DNA from: a bacterium
GTDB lineage: Bacteria > JACRDZ01 > JAJRWM01
NCBI GenBank assembly: GCA_024276815.1
Contig: JAJRWM010000198.1
Coordinates: 1 to 21,538 of the forward strand
Direction of reading: 5' to 3'
DNA length: 21,538 nt
The notes beneath the pieces were generated by a model, which saw nothing but the letters and a program-made list of their open reading frames with translations, was not told where the DNA came from and did not search any database. The position numbers and the translations under genes were made by a program. Shown here piece after piece: positions 1 through 7,560 of this stretch (within the stretch, counting starts at the first letter, position 1; the number at the start of each line of letters is the position of its first letter).

Positions 1-508
1 CATGATTGATACCAGGCTAAAACCCTGTGCGTCTTGTCTCATCTCACATTGTTTCACTTTTATCACCCTCTATCGCCAAATGGCAATATTTTTTTACTCC
101 CTGGTATTTAAATATGGCATACAATTTAAAATGTCAACATCCCCCCGACAGGTTACAAAAGTCATTATACCACCTTCCAATAATAAGGGGTAGAATCTTT
201 ATTCCCTCTTTACGGTTATCCTGACCCGGCTAAAAACATTAAAGCGTGTTACGACCAGTCATGCGGAAAGCCCGGTGCGCCCACTTACCGGGATCATAGC
301 CACGCAAGAGAGACAGGCAGTGGATTCCCGTTTTCACGGGAATGACGTTTACATGCGCGGCCTGACATTATGTCGCGGTCATCAATTAAGCCGGCGCATC
401 CCTCCTCCCGACACGAATCCGCCGGCACGTCTGAGCGTAGCGAATAATCTCTTTTGAGTAGTGTTTTACCAACACGGGAGATGTTTGGGGAAAGATTACG
501 GAAAGGGG
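1..508. other. Gene-poor stretch upstream of the RNase HI gene
   Basis: I find no convincing coding region. The open frames here are short, lack good ribosome binding sites and resemble no family I recognise. The first 200 bases are AT-rich. The only clear structure is the palindrome at 320-346. The segment TTCGCTACGCTCAGAC, read on the minus strand near 430-446, resembles bacterial intergenic repeat sequence, but I cannot delimit a unit. The RNase HI gene ends at 509 on the minus strand and shows no strong terminator here. Confidence 0.5.
320..346. repeat. Palindromic ATTCCCGT/ACGGGAAT intergenic repeat, copy 1
   Basis: The arms ATTCCCGT (324-331) and ACGGGAAT (336-343) form a perfect 8-bp inverted repeat with a 4-base loop, flanked by GTGG and GAC. 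The reverse complement matches 12358-12402 apart from an insertion there, so this is a dispersed element. Palindromes of this general type are, from memory, common in bacterial intergenic DNA. Function is unknown. Confidence 0.75.
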
Positions 509-1090
509 TTAAGAGGTCTTTTGATCCAGCGCTTCGTTGGCGATCAGGTCGGCGATTTTATTTTCATTACGGGGGATGTGCGTTATCCGGAAAGCTTTTA
601 GTCCCGCGCTTAACTGCTTGGCTTCTTTGTAAAGCGGCAGCATTTTCGCGTTTCTCACCTTGTACTGGCCGGTCATCTGTTTTACCATCAGTTCGCTGTC
701 GCTTTTAATCAGGACTTTTTCCGCTGTCAGGTCACGCGCCAGCTTCAACGCCTGGATCAGCGCCTGGTACTCAGCCTGGTTGTTGGTCATCCGCCCCAAG
801 GTTTTGCCAACCCTCAGGACCTCTTCGTCCAGCCGGTCCTTAATTAATATGCCCAGAGCCGCCGGGCCGGGATTGCCTCGCGAGGCTCCGTCGGTGTAGA
901 TGACAAAATCCCTTTTCCCCGTTATTTCAGGCAGTTCCGGTGACATCCGCTCTGGCTCCGTCTCCGGGAGCGCTGAAGCCGCTTCAGTTAAAATCTTTTT
1001 AATCTTCTGATCGCCAAGCCGGTATTTATCTTTTACCAGTCTAATGTCCAGACAGCGGGCAATCTCTAAAAGAATCTCTTTATCGTTCAT
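509..1090 (-). CDS. RNase HI-family ribonuclease with N-terminal extension
   Basis: Predicted 193-residue cytoplasmic nuclease that would cut the RNA strand of RNA-DNA hybrids. The RNase H fold covers residues 61-190 and all four acidic catalytic residues are visible: D67 in YTDGAS, E107 in NNQAEY, D131 in KSDSEL and D181 in NKIADLIANEA. The first 60 residues are an extra, charged helical segment ending in a Pro/Glu-rich linker. It does not look like the classical hybrid-binding domain of eukaryotic RNase H1. The ATG at 1090 is preceded by AAAGGTG at good spacing. The gene is divergent from recD2 with about 130 bases between them. The catalytic-domain call is firm; the role of the extension is unknown. 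Confidence 0.93.
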   Translation of the reverse strand: MNDKEILLEIARCLDIRLVKDKYRLGDQKIKKILTEAASALPETEPERMSPELPEITGKRDFVIYTDGASRGNPGPAALGILIKDRLDEEVLRVGKTLGRMTNNQAEYQALIQALKLARDLTAEKVLIKSDSELMVKQMTGQYKVRNAKMLPLYKEAKQLSAGLKAFRITHIPRNENKIADLIANEALDQKTS

Positions 1091-1118
1091 GGTTTCACCT
1101 TTACGGAAATTGTTTTGA

Positions 1119-1127
1119 AGTGTAGCA
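1119..1127 (-). promoter_or_regulatory. Extended -10 promoter for the RNase HI gene
   Basis: On the minus strand the sequence reads TGCTACACT: a TGn extension followed by a -10-like TACACT. It lies 29 bases upstream of the ATG at 1090. No good -35 box is visible, which is typical of extended -10 promoters. It sits back to back with the recD2 promoter. Confidence 0.4.
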
Positions 1128-1177
1128 GTATTAACGCTAAAGGGGAAGAAGTTTTTCAGCAGAGCGCACTGTCTTTT

Positions 1178-1186
1178 TGTTATACT
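1178..1186 (+). promoter_or_regulatory. Extended -10 promoter for the recD2 operon
   Basis: TGTTATACT combines a TGn extension with TATACT, a 5/6 match to TATAAT. Transcription would start near 1193. This places a possible TTG start at 1188 upstream of the transcript and favours the ATG at 1206 or 1221. No convincing -35 box is seen. Confidence 0.45.
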
Positions 1187-1220
1187 CTTGAGGAAACAGA
1201 AAGGGATGGTCTGGAGCTTG

Positions 1221-3371
1221 ATGGAAGAGCTAAGGGGTTCGATACTGCGCTTTATTTATCAGAACAAAGAGAACGGTTATGCTGTGGCCCGGTATAAACC
1301 TGATTCACATTTATCTGATATTATAATTGTTGGCAACTTGTTTCATGTTTATCCCGGCGATACTTTAGTGGCGACGGGCGTCTGGATCAACCACCCCACC
1401 TTCGGCGAACAGTTCAAAGTCTCAACCTACCAGATCATCCCCCCCCAGACCACCGAGGGCATCAAAAAATATCTGGCCAGCGGCCTGCTGAAAGGCATCG
1501 GCCCCAAGACCGCCGAACGCATCGTCGCGCGCTTCGGCGAAGAAACCCTGGATATCCTGGACAACGACCCGGAAAGACTCCTGGAGATCAAGCTGCTGAC
1601 CAAAAAAAAGGTGGCCGGCATCAGAAAGTACTGGGAATCCCAGCGCGCGATCAAGGATATCATGCTGTTTCTGCAAACCTACAATGTCAGCACGGCCTAC
1701 GCTACCAGGATCTACCGGCAGTACAAGAGCAATACCGTGGAAATCCTGCGCCAGAACCCGTTCCGGCTGGCCGAGGATATCTTCGGCATCGGTTTTAAAA
1801 CAGCCGACCGGATCGCCGGCAGCCTGGGGTTTTCCCGGGACGCGCCGGCAAGATTGCTGGCCGGAGTCCGTTATGTGCTGAACCGGGCGGCGGATCAGGG
1901 AAACGTCTACCTGCCTGAGGATATCCTGATCGAAAACACCGTGGCCACGCTGGAAGTGGAACCGACCGGCCTGGAAGACATCCTCAGGCAACTGGTGACG
2001 GAGAAAAAGCTGATCAGGGAAGAAGACCGTTATTATCTGCCCTATTTTCACAATTGGGAGGTCGGTATCGCCGGGGAAGTGGAACGGTTGCTCAACGGCA
2101 GCGCCTCCCTGAAGCTGGTCGATATTGATCATTTTATCAGGAAAATCGAGCAGGAACACAAGATAAATTTCGCCGAAGCGCAGAAAACCGCTATCAGCCG
2201 GGCCTTGAAAGAAAAAATGATGATCCTGACGGGAGGACCGGGCACTGGTAAAACCACCATTGTGCGGGCGATTATCGATTTAATCGATCAATTGGGAGGA
2301 GTCGTCAAATTAGCGGCGCCCACCGGGAGGGCGGCGAGAAAACTGGCCGAGACAACCGGTCAGGAAGCGATTACGATTCATCGTCTGCTGAAGTTTGAGC
2401 CGGGAAGCGGCCGCTTCCAGCATGATCGCTCCTACCCGCTGGAGAACGGCGTCTACATCATCGACGAAGCCTCCATGATCGACACTTTTCTCATGTTCAG
2501 CCTGATGTCCGCCCTGCCAACGCTTAGTTACCTGATCCTGGTCGGAGACGAGGACCAGTTGCCGGCTGTCGGCGCCGGCAATGTCTTGGGGGACATGCTT
2601 AAATGCGAGCTGATATCGCAAACCCGGCTGACCAAAATTTTTCGTCAGGCGGAGACCAGCCTGATCGTTACCAACGCGCATAAAATCAACCAGGGCAAGA
2701 TGATAACCCTGAAAAACGACAAGGACGGCGACCTGTTCTTTATCGATGAGGATTCACCGCCTCAAATAACCGCCCAAATCGTAAACCTGGTAAAATCCCG
2801 GCTACCGAAGACCTACCAGTTAAATCCTTTTGTCGATATCCAGGTCCTCTCACCCAGTTATCGCGGCGAGACGGGAGTGGAAAATCTGAATAACCGGCTT
2901 CAGTCAGCCTTGAATTCCGGCGGACGGGAATACGAAATATTATTTAAGAAGTTTCATCTGGGCGACAAGGTGATGCAGACCAAAAACAACTACGACAAAG
3001 AGGTTTACAACGGAGATATCGGAATTTTGAAAGCGGTTGACCCGGAGCGCAAACGCTTTTATGTCGATTATATCGACCGCGTCGTTGAATATGAGTACCC
3101 GGAAGTGGCCGAAATCGTGCTGGCCTACGCGATCACCATCCATAAAAGCCAGGGCAGCGAATACCCGGCGATTGTAATCCCTTTCAGCACCCAGCATTTC
3201 ATTATGCTCCAGCGCAACCTCCTGTATACGGCGATTACCAGGGCCAGCCGGCTGGTGGTTATTGTTGGCAGCAAAAAAGCCCTGGCCATCGCCATAAAAA
3301 ACGATAAACCGACCAGGCGCTTCACCACTTTGACCAAACGCCTGAACGCCATGAAGGTGCTGGACGCGTGA
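1221..3371 (+). CDS. recD2: RecD2-type ATP-dependent DNA helicase (SF1B)
   Basis: 5'-3' DNA helicase of the RecD2/YrrC group, which works in DNA repair without RecBC. From the ATG at 1221 it has 716 residues, typical for the family. An N-terminal OB-like region begins MEELRGSILRF; helix-hairpin-helix repeats follow near residues 85-210. Then come the helicase motifs: Walker A GGPGTGKTT (338-346), APTGRAA (366-372), Walker B IIDEAS (413-418), GDEDQLP (442-448), LTKIFRQ (470-476), ITIHKSQGSEYP and LLYTAITRAS. I chose 1221 because a GGAG lies just upstream (spacing 4) and the family usually starts close to this block; the ATG at 1206 is an alternative. The stop overlaps the next gene by 4 bases (GTGA), indicating translational coupling. 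It is the first gene of a three-gene operon. Confidence 0.95.
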   Translation: MEELRGSILRFIYQNKENGYAVARYKPDSHLSDIIIVGNLFHVYPGDTLVATGVWINHPTFGEQFKVSTYQIIPPQTTEGIKKYLASGLLKGIGPKTAERIVARFGEETLDILDNDPERLLEIKLLTKKKVAGIRKYWESQRAIKDIMLFLQTYNVSTAYATRIYRQYKSNTVEILRQNPFRLAEDIFGIGFKTADRIAGSLGFSRDAPARLLAGVRYVLNRAADQGNVYLPEDILIENTVATLEVEPTGLEDILRQLVTEKKLIREEDRYYLPYFHNWEVGIAGEVERLLNGSASLKLVDIDHFIRKIEQEHKINFAEAQKTAISRALKEKMMILTGGPGTGKTTIVRAIIDLIDQLGGVVKLAAPTGRAARKLAETTGQEAITIHRLLKFEPGSGRFQHDRSYPLENGVYIIDEASMIDTFLMFSLMSALPTLSYLILVGDEDQLPAVGAGNVLGDMLKCELISQTRLTKIFRQAETSLIVTNAHKINQGKMITLKNDKDGDLFFIDEDSPPQITAQIVNLVKSRLPKTYQLNPFVDIQVLSPSYRGETGVENLNNRLQSALNSGGREYEILFKKFHLGDKVMQTKNNYDKEVYNGDIGILKAVDPERKRFYVDYIDRVVEYEYPEVAEIVLAYAITIHKSQGSEYPAIVIPFSTQHFIMLQRNLLYTAITRASRLVVIVGSKKALAIAIKNDKPTRRFTTLTKRLNAMKVLDA

Positions 3372-4804
3372 AACGCTCCTGGTTCGCCCCGCTTGGCCTG
3401 GTTCTGCTCCTGGGCGGTATTGTCTGGTATCTCTATCTGCCGCGGGAAACGGCCGATTTTTTCGCTTTGCTACCGCGGGAAAATATACGGGGAGTCGTTT
3501 TCCTGGGCGAGGACGCCAGCGAGCAGGGGGTCCGGGCCTGGCTGGATGAGTGGTTCTTCCTGAAAAAAATCGCCCCGCTGCACAAAATATTTATTCGTCA
3601 TTTTTTCCCCTACCAGTCAATGCTGGCGATCTATCCGCCCTCAAAGCCGGGAGAGCGGTTTGACTGGCTGTACATCGGGGAACTGGGACGTAAAACAACC
3701 ACGCTGAGAATATTACGGTTCTGGTGGGAAAAAGAGCTTTCATCCCTCTTAAGCGACAATATCAAGATAACTGATTTAACTAACGATGGGACAAGGGTAT
3801 ACACCGCCCCAGGAATTAATTCCGGCTCTTTTTTTATCCGGCAAAACAAAATTTTTATCTGCTCCAGCCAGTCCGTGTTAAACACTGAAATTAATCTTCT
3901 GGCAAACAATCAGGGAAGCGGATTTTCCCCGCCGCGAGAGATTGGGCAAGATTTCATGACCACCGACGCTGACCGGGACGGAAATTTTTACCTGGATAAC
4001 CGGGACCGGTTTTGGCGTGTCTTCAGTACGGAGGGAAAAAAGATCGCCGGGATTCAGCCCGCTCAGTTATTAGACCAGGTAAAACAAATCAGGGGCAATT
4101 TTGATTTCGTCGATTTAAACCGGCTGCGTTTCATTTTCTTTTTTAAACTGGACAAGGATTTTCTGGCTAAGGGACAGACCATTTTAAAACAGTGGGGCGG
4201 GCTGTTAACCACCCAGGCGGCGTTACTGGGAATCAGGCTTGAGTATAAATTGAAAGTACATCCTGATTGGGAGGAAATCCGCCTGCTCTTTTATCCCCAC
4301 AAACTGGAAAGGTATTTCGGTTATCTGGAAAACGCCGCCGCGGACAAGACTGCCAGAACCGGTTCCAGTTTTATCAATTTAAAACTTCAGGAAAGTAAAC
4401 TGGGAGAGCCTGCCTGGAGCTTATCTGCCGCCGAGGCCAGTATCGACCAAAAAGAAACGTCGGTAATTTGCCGGCAATTAAATTTCAGATGGTTTGACAA
4501 GGATAAAGAACAGGCGCGACTGACTTCCGAGACCGGAATTGTCCGGCGGGAGCCGCTTTCCGTGACAGCGTCGGGCAAAGTGACGCTCGTCGCCGGCGAG
4601 AACACGGTTGAAACGGAGGAGCTTGTCTGGGACAGCCAGCTTGATTTGATTACCACTGAGAGGCCGGTGAAAATCACCAGGAAAGACGATATTATGACCG
4701 GCGTTGGCTTGAGGGCCACTCCGGATTTGCGGAATATTGAAATTTTAAAGGATGTCGTGATCAGGCTGAAAGAACTGCCGGAAATTGAGGGCGCCGGACC
4801 ATGA
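3368..4804 (+). CDS. Membrane-anchored protein with C-terminal LptC-like domain
   Basis: The protein has 478 residues, a GTG start coupled to the recD2 stop, and one N-terminal membrane anchor (residues 7-24). The rest should lie outside the cytoplasmic membrane. Residues 335-466 follow the LptC/YrbK pattern: W-x-L-x-A start, an RxxSETGIVRR strand, GKVTLVAGENTVETEELVWDS, then TERPVKI and GVGLRATPDL. LptC bridges the inner-membrane LptBFG complex to LptA in lipopolysaccharide export, but is normally about 190 residues. Residues 25-330 form a large domain I do not recognise, with a DUF3352-like flavour at best. No Lpt partners are in the window; the neighbours are recD2 and ecfT. The anchor and LptC-like repeats are seen; the export role is inferred. 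It may instead be a LptC-fold protein with a different ligand. Confidence 0.7.
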   Translation: MKRSWFAPLGLVLLLGGIVWYLYLPRETADFFALLPRENIRGVVFLGEDASEQGVRAWLDEWFFLKKIAPLHKIFIRHFFPYQSMLAIYPPSKPGERFDWLYIGELGRKTTTLRILRFWWEKELSSLLSDNIKITDLTNDGTRVYTAPGINSGSFFIRQNKIFICSSQSVLNTEINLLANNQGSGFSPPREIGQDFMTTDADRDGNFYLDNRDRFWRVFSTEGKKIAGIQPAQLLDQVKQIRGNFDFVDLNRLRFIFFFKLDKDFLAKGQTILKQWGGLLTTQAALLGIRLEYKLKVHPDWEEIRLLFYPHKLERYFGYLENAAADKTARTGSSFINLKLQESKLGEPAWSLSAAEASIDQKETSVICRQLNFRWFDKDKEQARLTSETGIVRREPLSVTASGKVTLVAGENTVETEELVWDSQLDLITTERPVKITRKDDIMTGVGLRATPDLRNIEILKDVVIRLKELPEIEGAGP

Positions 4805-5592
4805 AGTATTTTCAGGACATTACCCTTGGACAGTACGTTGACCGCGATTCGCCTTTGCATCGGCTGGACGCCAAGGTGAAAATGGGCTTATTGGTTGTGC
4901 TGATGGTTTATATCATGCGGGGGCAGGCCGTTTCTGATTATCTGATTCTGACCGTGTTTTTTCTGGGTCTGATTGGCTTGGGCAGACTCCCGGTAAAACG
5001 TGTGCTTAAGGGCTTGAGGCCCATCGTTTACCTGGCGATCTTCACCTTAATTCTCCATGTCCTGCTGACGCCGGAAAGGGATCAGACGTTTCTGTTTTTC
5101 TCCTATAGCTCAGCGGGCTTAAGAGAGGGGCTTTTCGTCTCCTTTCGTTTGCTGCTATTGATCCTTTCAGCGACGCTTCTCACCCTGACAACCAAACCCT
5201 TGGAACTGACCCTGGCCATGAAAAAACTGCTTTCCCCCTTCCAGCGCTTTGGCCTGCCGGCCTACGAATTATCAATGATGATGATGATTTCCCTGCGTTT
5301 CATTCCGGTGATTGGCGAGGAAACAGGCCGGCTGGTCATTGCCCAGCAGTCACGGGGCGGCGATTTTAAATCGAAAAATTTTTCGGGCAAACTGTTAATA
5401 ATTAACAATACTATCACCGCCCTGTTTTTTCGGATCTTCGCCCGGGCGGACTCGGTGGCGGTCGCGATGGAATCACGTGGTTATCCCGGCGTGGCCGAGC
5501 AGGCCGATCTCTATCCTTCGAAGATAGATATGGAGGACTTTACCGCTGTCTCGCTCATTATCGCGTTGGGCTATTTGCTCTACCGGGTTTAA
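4801..5592 (+). CDS. ecfT: Energy-coupling factor transporter transmembrane subunit EcfT
   Basis: Integral membrane scaffold of ECF-type ABC importers for vitamins or metal ions; it couples the EcfA ATPases to a substrate-binding S component. At 263 residues it has the usual size. Several hydrophobic spans are visible (about 25-60, 70-90, 110-130, 155-172 and a C-terminal span). Both Ala-Arg-Gly coupling-helix motifs are present: AQQSRG (181-186) and AMESRGY (222-228). The ATG overlaps the preceding stop (ATGA), so it is the third gene of the recD2 operon. No EcfA or S component is in the window, so it must pair with subunits encoded elsewhere, and its substrate cannot be read. Confidence 0.9.
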   Translation: MKYFQDITLGQYVDRDSPLHRLDAKVKMGLLVVLMVYIMRGQAVSDYLILTVFFLGLIGLGRLPVKRVLKGLRPIVYLAIFTLILHVLLTPERDQTFLFFSYSSAGLREGLFVSFRLLLLILSATLLTLTTKPLELTLAMKKLLSPFQRFGLPAYELSMMMMISLRFIPVIGEETGRLVIAQQSRGGDFKSKNFSGKLLIINNTITALFFRIFARADSVAVAMESRGYPGVAEQADLYPSKIDMEDFTAVSLIIALGYLLYRV

Positions 5593-5610
5593 AGTATTTT
5601 ACGATTCTTA

Positions 5611-5720
5611 CTAAGGCTCCTCCAAGTTAAAGTTTTTTGGGGAAGGCTTGGAAACCTACTTTTTTTTCGAAAAAAGGGTTTCCAAGGTTCTTGTTTTGCC
5701 TTACATAAGCTTTTAATTTG
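5611..5720 (+). repeat. Dispersed terminator-like structured repeat, copy 1
   Basis: The element starts with CTAAGGCT (5611-5618), continues with AAAGTTTTTTGGGG (5630-5643) and a long double hairpin, and ends with TAAGCTTTTAATTTG. The same blocks in the same order occur on the minus strand at 15252-15167. The outer stems differ between copies while the layout is kept. Each copy lies just downstream of an operon's last stop, in the sense orientation. Confidence 0.7.
5647..5701 (+). terminator. Rho-independent terminator of the recD2-ecfT operon
   Basis: CTTGGAAACC (5647-5656) pairs perfectly with GGTTTCCAAG (5677-5686). An inner arm CTTTTTT (5659-5665) pairs with AAAAAAG (5670-5676) around a TTCG tetraloop, leaving a two-base bulge. 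A T-rich tail (ttcttgtttt) follows. It lies 55 bases after the ecfT stop. Confidence 0.85.
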
Positions 5721-5750
5721 CTTTGGTAAGCTTTGGCGAACAATTGATTT

Positions 5751-5779
5751 TTCAACTTCCGGGCAAACTTTGATATAAT
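5751..5779 (+). promoter_or_regulatory. Promoter of rmlD
   Basis: A perfect TATAAT at 5774-5779 has a TGn extension (TGATATAAT) and a weak -35 TTCAAC at 5751-5756, 17 bases upstream. The start site would be near 5786, giving a leader of about 18 bases that contains the AGGAGG at 5791-5796. Confidence 0.7.
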
Positions 5780-5803
5780 GGCAAAATAGCAGGAGGAACT
5801 GGT

Positions 5804-6658
5804 ATGAAGATTATTTTGACCGGCGCCGGCGGTAATTTAGGCCAGGCGATTAGCCGGGTTTATGAGCGCAAAGATGTTGAACTGGTAAAATTCCGTAACG
5901 AGATCGACCTGGACCTGACCAACCGGCTCGACGTGCTGGGAACTATCGGCGCTGTTAAAAACGCTGATTTTCTTATCCATACGGCCGCTTACACCAACGT
6001 TGACGGCGCTGAGAAAAACCCCGAGGCCGCTTTTTCGGTTAACAGTACCGGCAGTCAGAATATCGCTCTCGCCTGTCAGCAAAACGGGGCTGTCCCGGTT
6101 TATATCAGCACGGATTATGTCTTCGACGGCCGCAAAAACACGGCTTATGATGAATTCGATCAAACCAATCCCATTAACGTTTACGGCCGTTCCAAGCTGG
6201 CCGGCGAGTATTATTTCCAGGCGCTGCTCAATAAATATTTTATTATTCGCACTTCCTGGCTGTTTGGTCCTGAGGGCAACAATTTCGTCCGCCGGGTATA
6301 CGAAGAGATTAAAGTTAAAGATGAATTGCCGGTAGTTTATAATCACAGCGGTTCGCCGACCCTAACCGATGATCTGGCCCAAGGTATCTGGGAAGTTATG
6401 CGGAGCGGGGCTTATGGCGTATTTCACCTGACCAACGCTGAAACCACGACCTGGTATGACTGGGCCGGCTACATCCTGGAATTAATGGGCGAGGATAAAG
6501 ATAAACTGAGGCCGGTCAGTTGGGACGACCTGGGGCTCCCGGCCGCTCGTCCGGTTAATTCAGTGCTGGATAATCTTAACCGCCGGCTACAGAAACTGCC
6601 GCCCGCTCCCACCTGGAAAGAAGCCACCGCGGCTCTCCTCCACAGGCTTACAACTTGA
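5804..6658 (+). CDS. rmlD: dTDP-4-dehydrorhamnose reductase (RmlD family)
   Basis: NAD(P)H-dependent reductase of the last step in dTDP-L-rhamnose synthesis, which supplies rhamnose for surface polysaccharides. The 284-residue length fits. It is a short-chain dehydrogenase fold with the nucleotide motif GAGGNLG (7-13), HTAAYTNVDGAE (59-70), STDYVFDG (102-109) and the catalytic pair Y127/K131 in YGRSKLAGE. The ATG at 5804 follows an ideal AGGAGG. It is a single-gene unit with its own promoter; no rmlA, rmlB or rmlC is nearby, so the rest of the pathway must be elsewhere. A related sugar-nucleotide reductase of the same family is the main alternative. Confidence 0.9.
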   Translation: MKIILTGAGGNLGQAISRVYERKDVELVKFRNEIDLDLTNRLDVLGTIGAVKNADFLIHTAAYTNVDGAEKNPEAAFSVNSTGSQNIALACQQNGAVPVYISTDYVFDGRKNTAYDEFDQTNPINVYGRSKLAGEYYFQALLNKYFIIRTSWLFGPEGNNFVRRVYEEIKVKDELPVVYNHSGSPTLTDDLAQGIWEVMRSGAYGVFHLTNAETTTWYDWAGYILELMGEDKDKLRPVSWDDLGLPAARPVNSVLDNLNRRLQKLPPAPTWKEATAALLHRLTT

Positions 6659-6677
6659 GGAGAGATGCCCTTCGGCA

Positions 6678-6718
6678 CAAACCTACGGTTTGAGGATGTT
6701 TGCCTTCGGCACATCAAT
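6678..6718 (+). repeat. 41-base double-hairpin element, copy A
   Basis: Hairpin CAAACC-TAC-GGTTTG (6678-6692) is followed by GATG-TT-TGCC-TTC-GGCA-CATC (6695-6715), a second stem with a two-base bulge. The same 41-base unit, 32 of 41 bases identical, lies at 7572-7612 after ppa. Of the nine differences, six are three compensated base pairs in the first stem and three are in a bulge or loop. That pattern indicates selection or amplification for structure. Confidence 0.75.
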
Positions 6719-6892
6719 CCCCAGGCTGTTTGCAGAGATGTCCTGCTGTGTGTTGGCGGGTTACATTTATCAATAAGAGGGTTTGGTGAGTAAAGAACCC
6801 CGCGCTCCCGCACGGGGTATCCAGGGCACATTTTTCATGAAATATAAAGTATTTTTCACAAAATTTCTGGGGGAACTCCAAGAATAAAAATA

Positions 6893-6921
6893 TTGCGCAT
6901 TTACTCTTTGTTTGATAGAAT
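6893..6921 (+). promoter_or_regulatory. Promoter of ppa
   Basis: TGATAGAAT is an extended -10 (TAGAAT, 6916-6921). TTGCGC at 6893-6898 is a weak -35 with 17-base spacing. The start would fall near 6928, about 40 bases before the ATG. A second TTGACA at 6930-6935 has a TACAAA 18 bases on, but would start transcription on top of the ribosome binding site, so it is less likely. Confidence 0.5.
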
Positions 6922-6969
6922 GCCTCGTTTTGACAAGTGAATTTAAGAGACAATACAAAGAGGAGCGAA

Positions 6970-7518
6970 ATGAAATCAGATCTGTTTAAAAACGTACCGC
7001 CCGGCACTCATCTGCCGTCTGTCGTAAACGCTATTATTGAAATACCCAAGGGCAAACGAAACAAGTTTGAGATTGACAAGAAAACCGGGCTATTCAAGTT
7101 AGACAGGTATCTCTATTCATCCAGCCGCTATCCCGGCGATTATGGCTTCATACCCCAGACTTTAGCCGAAGACGGCGACGCTCTTGATATCCTGGTCATG
7201 GTCAATGAAGAGACTTTCACCGGTTGTTTGATCGAAGCCCGTGTTCTGGGAATATTCAAGATGAGGGATCACGGCGCCAACGATTTTAAAATTTTAGCCG
7301 TGCCTGATTCCGATCCTCTGTTCGCTGAATACCAGACACTCGAAGATGTTCCCGGTCCTTTCCTGCGCGAGGTCGAGCACTTTTTCAGCACCTACAAGTT
7401 GCTCGAAGATAAAAAGGTCGAAGCTCTCGGCTGGGGTGATCCCGAAGAGGCGATTGCCGAAATCAAGGCTTCAGTCGAACGAGCCGCTAGTGAAATGGTA
7501 AACAAACTCTCAATCTAA
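6970..7518 (+). CDS. ppa: Inorganic pyrophosphatase (family I)
   Basis: Soluble cytoplasmic Mg-dependent enzyme that hydrolyses pyrophosphate to phosphate and drives biosynthetic reactions forward. It has 182 residues, a normal family I length. Key motifs are EIPKGKRNKFE (24-34), YPGDYGFIP (54-62), the metal-binding signature DGDALD (68-73), then MRDHGANDFK with D105, and FSTYKLLEDKK near the C-terminus. The signature has Ala where Pro is most common, a change I expect to be tolerated. The ATG at 6970 follows AGGAG at short spacing; an in-frame upstream extension to 6937 lacks a site and is unlikely. It is monocistronic, with its own promoter and a hairpin overlapping its stop codon. Confidence 0.95.
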   Translation: MKSDLFKNVPPGTHLPSVVNAIIEIPKGKRNKFEIDKKTGLFKLDRYLYSSSRYPGDYGFIPQTLAEDGDALDILVMVNEETFTGCLIEARVLGIFKMRDHGANDFKILAVPDSDPLFAEYQTLEDVPGPFLREVEHFFSTYKLLEDKKVEALGWGDPEEAIAEIKASVERAASEMVNKLSI

Positions 7519-7536
7519 CAGGCCGGTGGGCCTGTT
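7517..7536 (+). terminator. Hairpin overlapping the ppa stop codon
   Basis: AACAGGCC (7517-7524) pairs perfectly with GGCCTGTT (7529-7536) around a GGTG loop, beginning within the TAA stop. No U-tract follows, so it may be a 3'-end stabiliser or Rho-associated end rather than an intrinsic terminator. Confidence 0.5.
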
Positions 7537-7560
7537 GTAGATCGCTTCGCGACTTTCAAA

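Larger units (their letters stand above)
6659..6969. other. Intergenic region between rmlD and ppa
   Basis: No gene is seen. Just after the rmlD stop it holds a hairpin TGCC-CTTC-GGCA (6666-6677), directly followed by the 41-base structured repeat at 6678-6718. The remainder is AT-rich and ends with the ppa promoter (6893-6921). No classical U-tract terminator follows rmlD. Confidence 0.6.

Noticed and set aside
2-224. Short plus-strand frames at the window start
   Set aside because: They have no good ribosome site, low-complexity sequence and no recognisable domain.
320-346. CRISPR-like repeat unit
   Set aside because: There are only two distant copies in the window, with no spacer array and no cas genes.
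1188-1220. TTG at 1188 as the recD2 start
   Set aside because: It lies upstream of the predicted transcription start and has no Shine-Dalgarno sequence; ATGs at 1206 or 1221 are better.
1422-2159. Long open frame on the minus strand inside recD2 (245 codons)
   Set aside because: It lies antisense to conserved helicase sequence and has low-complexity, family-less composition; it is a codon-usage shadow.
6930-6959. TTGACA/TACAAA as the ppa promoter
   Set aside because: Its start site would fall on the ribosome binding site; the extended -10 at 6913-6921 gives a normal leader.
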